Shown piece by piece: positions 60,328 to 64,000 of a stretch of 64,000 nt of DNA. This DNA comes from Sporolactobacillus terrae DSM 11697. Lineage in GTDB: Bacteria > Bacillota > Bacilli > Bacillales > Sporolactobacillaceae. Under the pieces are notes generated by a model. That model did no database searches. It was not told the DNA's origin and saw nothing but the letters and a program-made list of their open reading frames with translations. A program made the position numbers and the translations under genes. The DNA lies in assembly GCF_000648615.1 (NCBI RefSeq), contig NZ_JFZC01000009.1, positions 1-64,000 on the forward strand, in the 5' to 3' direction. How positions within the stretch are numbered: position 1 is the stretch's first letter; every line of letters begins with the position of its first letter.

Positions 60328-61713
60328 ATGACTGAACTGGAACATGCGATGAAAAAAACAAAGCAGCATAAGCCGCATAAATTGATTAAGTATGCAAATG
60401 GACCAAGCCTTGAGGAAATTAACAGTACGGTAGCCGTTCCGAAAAACGGCAGTTTCTGGCGGACACTGGCAGCATTCTCCGGTCCCGGTGCCCTGGTAGC
60501 TGTCGGCTACATGGATCCTGGAAACTGGGTGACATCGATTGGCGGCGGTGCACAATATGGTTACCTGCTTATTTCCGTTATCCTGATTTCGAGTTTGATT
60601 GCGATGCTGCTGCAGTACATGGCTGCTAAACTGGGTATTGTCACGCGAATGGATTTGGCTCAAGCCACCCGTGCCCATACAGGGAAGGCACTTGGCGTGA
60701 TTCTATGGATTACCACCGAGGCGGCTATCTGTGCCACCGATATTGCTGAAGTCATTGGTGGTGCGATTGCCCTTCAGTTGTTGTTTCACATCCCGCTTGT
60801 CGTCGGTGTTTCACTGACCATACTCGACGTACTTCTCCTGCTTTTGCTAACGAAACTCGGCTTCAGAAAAATTGAAGCGATTGTCATTACTTTAATTTCC
60901 GTTATCTTACTTGTCTTCCTCTATGAAGTGATCATTTCTAATCCTAACATTGCGGCAATGTTTGCCGGGTTTGTACCGAAACCCGAAATTCTGCATACCG
61001 GTCAATTAACCATGGCACTCGGTATTGTCGGCGCGACGGTCATGCCGCATAACCTTTACCTGCACTCCTCGATCGCACAGTCACGTAACATTAATCATGA
61101 CAATGAAAATGAGGTTGCAAGAGCCGTTAAGTTTGCAACATGGGACTCAAATATTCAATTATCCGGTGCATTCATTATTAATTGCCTGCTGCTCGTTCTT
61201 GGTGCGGCACTCTTCTTCGGACATGGAGAAGGTCTTGGCACGTTTACTTCTCTTTTCAATGCTTTGCAGAACAATCAATTGGCCGGCGCTGTCGCGAGCC
61301 CGGTCTTAAGTATCTTGTTTGCCGTTGCACTGCTTGCCTCCGGTCAAAACTCAACCATTACCGGTACACTGACCGGACAGATCGTCATGGAAGGCTACAT
61401 CCACATGAAAATGCCGTTGTGGGCGCGCCGTCTGATTACACGTCTGATCTCCGTCATCCCGGTTCTGGCCTGCACAATTATTTACCATGGCGAAGAGAGC
61501 GCGATGGATCGCTTACTTGTCAACTCACAAGTTTTTCTGTCCGTCGCGTTGCCGATCTCAATGATTCCATTGACCCTATTTACCAGTTCGAAAAAGATTA
61601 TGGGCGAACGATTCGTGAATAAACGGTGGGTAACGCTGGTTGCCTGGCTATGTACCATTGTCCTGACCTATCTGAATCTGCGGATTGTCTGGCAGTTTAT
61701 CACATCGTTATGA
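60328..61713 (+). CDS. mntH: Manganese transporter MntH (NRAMP family)
   Basis: Proton-coupled divalent metal importer, 461 residues with eleven or twelve helices. The metal-binding DPGN motif is in [14 protein letters not shown] in helix 1. The helix 6 metal motif appears as [13 protein letters not shown], the canonical MPHN form. [20 protein letters not shown] is also typical. The start is ATG at 60328 after GAGGGG; a longer frame to 60232 is possible but not supported. It is followed 20 bases later by a universal stress protein gene, with no terminator between, forming an operon that probably answers to manganese shortage and acid or oxidative stress. Confidence 0.93.
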   Translation: MTELEHAMKKTKQHKPHKLIKYANGPSLEEINSTVAVPKNGSFWRTLAAFSGPGALVAVGYMDPGNWVTSIGGGAQYGYLLISVILISSLIAMLLQYMAAKLGIVTRMDLAQATRAHTGKALGVILWITTEAAICATDIAEVIGGAIALQLLFHIPLVVGVSLTILDVLLLLLLTKLGFRKIEAIVITLISVILLVFLYEVIISNPNIAAMFAGFVPKPEILHTGQLTMALGIVGATVMPHNLYLHSSIAQSRNINHDNENEVARAVKFATWDSNIQLSGAFIINCLLLVLGAALFFGHGEGLGTFTSLFNALQNNQLAGAVASPVLSILFAVALLASGQNSTITGTLTGQIVMEGYIHMKMPLWARRLITRLISVIPVLACTIIYHGEESAMDRLLVNSQVFLSVALPISMIPLTLFTSSKKIMGERFVNKRWVTLVAWLCTIVLTYLNLRIVWQFITSL

Positions 61714-61733
61714 TCATCATGGAGGCGTAATTA

Positions 61734-62165
61734 ATGAAAGAAGACTTCTCACATCTATTAGTTGGTGTCGATGATTCCGCCGATGCACAATTAGCGTTTC
61801 GCTATGCGATGTATCGAGCGAAAAAAGATAAGTTAAAAATGACGATTGTATCCATCTTGGAAAAAGACGAGATGAACGTGTACCAAGCGCTGAATAAAGA
61901 CTTCATCCATGGCAAACGTGAAGACCTTGAAAAACATGTTCAGCTTTACAAAAAGACCGCGTTGGATTACGGTGTTGAGAAGGTTGAGGCAATCGTTGCA
62001 GAAGGCGAACCGGGTGAAACGATTGTCAAAGACATTATCCCGCATACAGACGCTGATCTATTGATTGTCGGTTCTGAAGATAAGAAAGGCATTGCCAAGC
62101 ATTTCGGCAGTCAAGCCGCATATATGTCAAAATACGCGACCATCTCTGTTCTTGTCGTCCGTTAA
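61734..62165 (+). CDS. Universal stress protein (UspA family)
   Basis: A 143-residue UspA-fold protein. It starts with HLLVGVDDSADAQLAFRYAM and ends with the nucleotide-binding loop LLIVGSEDKKGIAKHFGSQA and SVLVVR. The G-x2-G-x9-G-S/T pattern for ATP binding is only partly kept. The start ATG follows TGGAGG. It lies in the mntH operon; mntH-usp pairs are common in lactic acid bacteria and relatives. Its precise role is unknown. Confidence 0.9.
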   Translation: MKEDFSHLLVGVDDSADAQLAFRYAMYRAKKDKLKMTIVSILEKDEMNVYQALNKDFIHGKREDLEKHVQLYKKTALDYGVEKVEAIVAEGEPGETIVKDIIPHTDADLLIVGSEDKKGIAKHFGSQAAYMSKYATISVLVVR

Positions 62166-62193
62166 ATGTTTTGATCAATCGAATAACTTTCGA

Positions 62194-62233
62194 AACCCCC
62201 TTTGCAGGATTAACTCGTCTGCAAAGGGGGTTT
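62194..62233 (+). terminator. Terminator of the mntH-usp operon
   Basis: AACCCCCTTTGCA and TGCAAAGGGGGTT arms form a 13-base perfect stem, with a T/G tail. Confidence 0.85.
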
Positions 62234-62305
62234 GGGGTTGGACATTGCATTTTCTAAGTGATCCATGAGCCTCCACAAAACGACAGCCATTCCATTTTTG
62301 AAACT

Positions 62306-62356
62306 AAAAAAGGCAGAAATCACAGCGCATTGCGCGCGGATTTCTGTCTTTTTCTA
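62306..62356. terminator. Bidirectional terminator-like hairpin
   Basis: AAAAAGGCAGAAATC and GATTTCTGTCTTTTT arms enclose a GC-rich inner palindrome. T-runs occur on both strands. It can end transcripts of the minus-strand genes to its right. Confidence 0.75.
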
Positions 62357-62367
62357 TCACTTAGTTT

Positions 62368-62487
62368 TTAGTGGATCACGCGTTTGCTGTGACTTTTAGC
62401 CAGCGTTTTCACATAAAGCGTCTTTGTTTCCGAGTCAAAGAAATAGCCTTGGGCCTTGCTTTCGAGTTCAGCTAGGATCGTTCGCAT
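62368..62487 (-). pseudogene. Possible C-terminal fragment of a lost gene
   Basis: A 39-codon minus-strand frame encodes AQGYFFDSETKTLYVKTLAK and ends KSHSKRVIH. The GYFFD/LYVKT strand pattern resembles the last beta-sandwich strands of some glycoside hydrolases, but this is a visual impression. No ribosome binding site is evident, and the sequence just upstream reads a second short frame (MDLQSDTLKLHDAND) out of register, suggesting a decayed gene. Confidence 0.3.
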
Positions 62488-62575
62488 CATGAAGCTTCAG
62501 TGTATCGCTCTGAAGATCCATTTTATCCAAAATAGTAGCCAAAGCCGTAAGACACTACTCGGCTGCTCATTTCGT

Positions 62576-63562
62576 TTAATAGTTGAAGAGGACGCCAATG
62601 GTTTGAAACCCTGCGCCAACCGTCCAAAAGATTACATAATCGCCCCGGTTAATGCGCTTCTCTTTAATGCCTTCATAAAGCGCGAGGAACGGGCTGCTTG
62701 TCCCTGTATAACCATATTGATCGCCTATGTAAATGATTTGTTCATCATCGAGGTGGAAATGGTTTTGAATTTCAAGTATGTTGGCAAGTGAAAATTGGGA
62801 CAAGCAATAGGCCTTTACATCTGTTGGCTGCAGGTGCTCTACATCCAAAAGTTCTTGAATGTTCTGGTAAGCAGGCGGAAGCGCGCAGCCGCCATCAAAA
62901 GGAATCCATTTCAGATAACGGTTATTTTCTCCTTTTCGTAAGGCTTGCGACAATCCAACGGATGGAAAAATGATCTTGTCTTTATTTTCTAATGTTTCCG
63001 AGTAATAGCTGGACCCCAGAAACCCGGATTCGCCTTCTGTTTTTTCTAAAATAACCGCGCAAGCTGCATCACCATAATTCGCATAGGTGACTTCGTCGTT
63101 TGGGTCACAAACCAACGTGTTGTAGTCGGATCCAACAACCAACGTTTGATTCACACTAGGATTGGCCAGCATATACCGACATGCATGATCGACCGCTACC
63201 GTCATTCCCCCACAATTCGCATTTGAATCCATAATGATTGTTCGTGAAGAAGCATGAATGGCATGATGAACAAAAGTGGCATTGGTTGGGAACGTGTATT
63301 CCGGCACCTGCGTTGAAAACACGATCATATCCATCGCTTCACCACTGAGCTTCGCGCGTTTTAAAGCATCCTTAGCTGCTTCAATTCCCATCGTCAAACC
63401 GTTCTCTGTCTCATTCTGAATCATATAGCGGCTTTTCCGGCCCATATGTTTCAAAAAATGGTCAATGTCCTTGCCCTGATCTTGGAAGTGCTTGAGAAAA
63501 AATGCATTGGTTACGCTTGTTTTCGGGTGATAGGCACCAACCGAACGAATCGTTATTTTCAA
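62576..63562 (-). CDS. KAS III (FabH)-like thiolase-fold protein lacking two catalytic residues
   Basis: A 328-residue protein of the 3-oxoacyl-ACP synthase III fold. The nucleophile Cys is in MDSNANCGGMTVAV (about residue 108). In FabH the triad is completed by His in PHQAN and Asn in GNTSAAS. Here the aligned segments are YCLSQFSLANI and YGYTGTSSPFLAL, so His becomes Ser and Asn becomes Tyr. A normal decarboxylating condensation is therefore unlikely; acyl transfer or a distinct reaction is possible. The start is TTG at 63562 after GGGGGA; the upstream frame to 63577 overlaps that site. It follows a small STAS-like gene on the same strand. Confidence 0.85.
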   Translation of the reverse strand: MKITIRSVGAYHPKTSVTNAFFLKHFQDQGKDIDHFLKHMGRKSRYMIQNETENGLTMGIEAAKDALKRAKLSGEAMDMIVFSTQVPEYTFPTNATFVHHAIHASSRTIIMDSNANCGGMTVAVDHACRYMLANPSVNQTLVVGSDYNTLVCDPNDEVTYANYGDAACAVILEKTEGESGFLGSSYYSETLENKDKIIFPSVGLSQALRKGENNRYLKWIPFDGGCALPPAYQNIQELLDVEHLQPTDVKAYCLSQFSLANILEIQNHFHLDDEQIIYIGDQYGYTGTSSPFLALYEGIKEKRINRGDYVIFWTVGAGFQTIGVLFNY

Positions 63563-63622
63563 ATAACATTCCCCCAAAGAAAAAACGCTATGGTCATAAG
63601 AATAAACAAGTGTCTCGTGATC

Positions 63623-63973
63623 TTATTGAGAAATCACTTCTACTTCTGCGTTATCCAGTTCAGTCTTCTTGGCAATGCGCTTCAGCTGCATACCGACGGT
63701 CACACTGCTCGCAATAAATTTGACACGTTTAAATCCGCTAGCCTTATACATTTTGTAGCATTCCTCAAGCAATGGCAGAATCTTTTGTGAAACAACGACT
63801 AGAGACTTGCTGTCAACGACGAGATCGAAGTCTTTAGCAGGAATTGAGCCGATTTTTTCCTGATAGTCATTGACAAAATACTCCGCATCTTTCTCTTGAA
63901 AACTTCCACGAACAACAATCGTGACTTCTTTTGTTTGATGTTGCACATCAATTGAATACTCTGCATCTAACAC
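63623..63973 (-). CDS. Small STAS/anti-sigma-antagonist-like protein
   Basis: A 116-residue cytoplasmic protein with an alternating strand-helix pattern: EYSIDVQHQTKEVTIVVRGS, FDLVVDSKSLVV, SGFKRVKFIASSVTVGMQL. This resembles the STAS fold of SpoIIAA-type proteins, and a Ser at the helix start (VVDSKSL or ASSVTV) could be the phosphorylated position, but the canonical DxSG motif is absent. The start is GTG at 63973 after GGGAGGAA. It is 60 bases upstream of the KAS III-like gene and probably in its operon. Confidence 0.6.
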   Translation of the reverse strand: MLDAEYSIDVQHQTKEVTIVVRGSFQEKDAEYFVNDYQEKIGSIPAKDFDLVVDSKSLVVVSQKILPLLEECYKMYKASGFKRVKFIASSVTVGMQLKRIAKKTELDNAEVEVISQ

Positions 63974-64000
63974 AGCAATTCCTCCCTATATTTCCCATCA

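Overview
The window comes from a chromosome of a low-GC Gram-positive bacterium (Bacillota, class Bacilli). The support is two T-box leaders, Zur, Fur and BceR-type sites of Bacillus style, AGGAGG-like ribosome binding sites, intrinsic terminators, a lactococcal-type DhaS/DhaQ dihydroxyacetone switch, and lipoproteins with LxGC lipoboxes. Sporolactobacillus or a neighbouring genus is a reasonable guess, but the genus cannot be fixed from sequence reading alone.

Layout. 0-4.6 kb: cvfB-like S1 protein, then a zinc-starvation set (znuA, znuCB, zinc-free S14 paralogue), with three separate Zur-like boxes. 4.6-13.6 kb: RpiB/LacA-like isomerase, acyltransferase, small membrane protein, thrS with T-box, a membrane transporter plus amidohydrolase pair, hisC. 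13.6-17.8 kb: Fur-box-controlled iron-type ABC importer and a soluble PAS/MCP-like protein. 17.9-27.3 kb: MerR regulator and membrane protein, DUF2975/YozG pair, DrrAB-type exporter, a BceAB-RS peptide-antibiotic module and a coiled-coil protein. 27.4-32.6 kb: glycerol/dihydroxyacetone locus (dhaQ, dhaS, gldA, dhaM, dhaL, dhaK) with a recognisable DhaS operator. 32.7-39.0 kb: T-box-controlled brnQ, a YdeI-like protein with a CDGSH motif, a small gene bracketed by a 20-bp direct repeat, and a SWIM/SNF2 helicase.

39.2-57.9 kb is an AT-rich defence island on the minus strand. Its left edge is scarred: a GIY-YIG/DUF4357 remnant, a mosaic of an IS3-like and an IS1182-like element, and an interrupted endonuclease/exonuclease/phosphatase gene. 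Then come four large intact genes in one direction: a DUF4011-helicase-Vsr-DUF3320 protein, a single-chain Type ISP restriction-modification enzyme, a PD-(D/E)XK protein, and an AAA_13 ATPase with a CPxC motif and a PrrC/RloC-like C-terminal R-E-H pattern. An HNH nuclease with a putative reader domain and a gene broken by one stop codon sit on the upstream (right) side.

58.3-59.6 kb holds three tandem units of about 470 bp. Each looks like a type I toxin-antitoxin cassette: a very short holin-like toxin on the minus strand and a convergent antisense RNA on the plus strand. Only unit 1 has the normal 25-residue reading frame. Unit 2 is frameshifted, and unit 3 has lost its stop and runs to 42 residues. 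The window ends with mntH behind a long perfect palindrome, a universal stress protein, a KAS III-like protein lacking two of three usual catalytic residues, and a small STAS-like protein.
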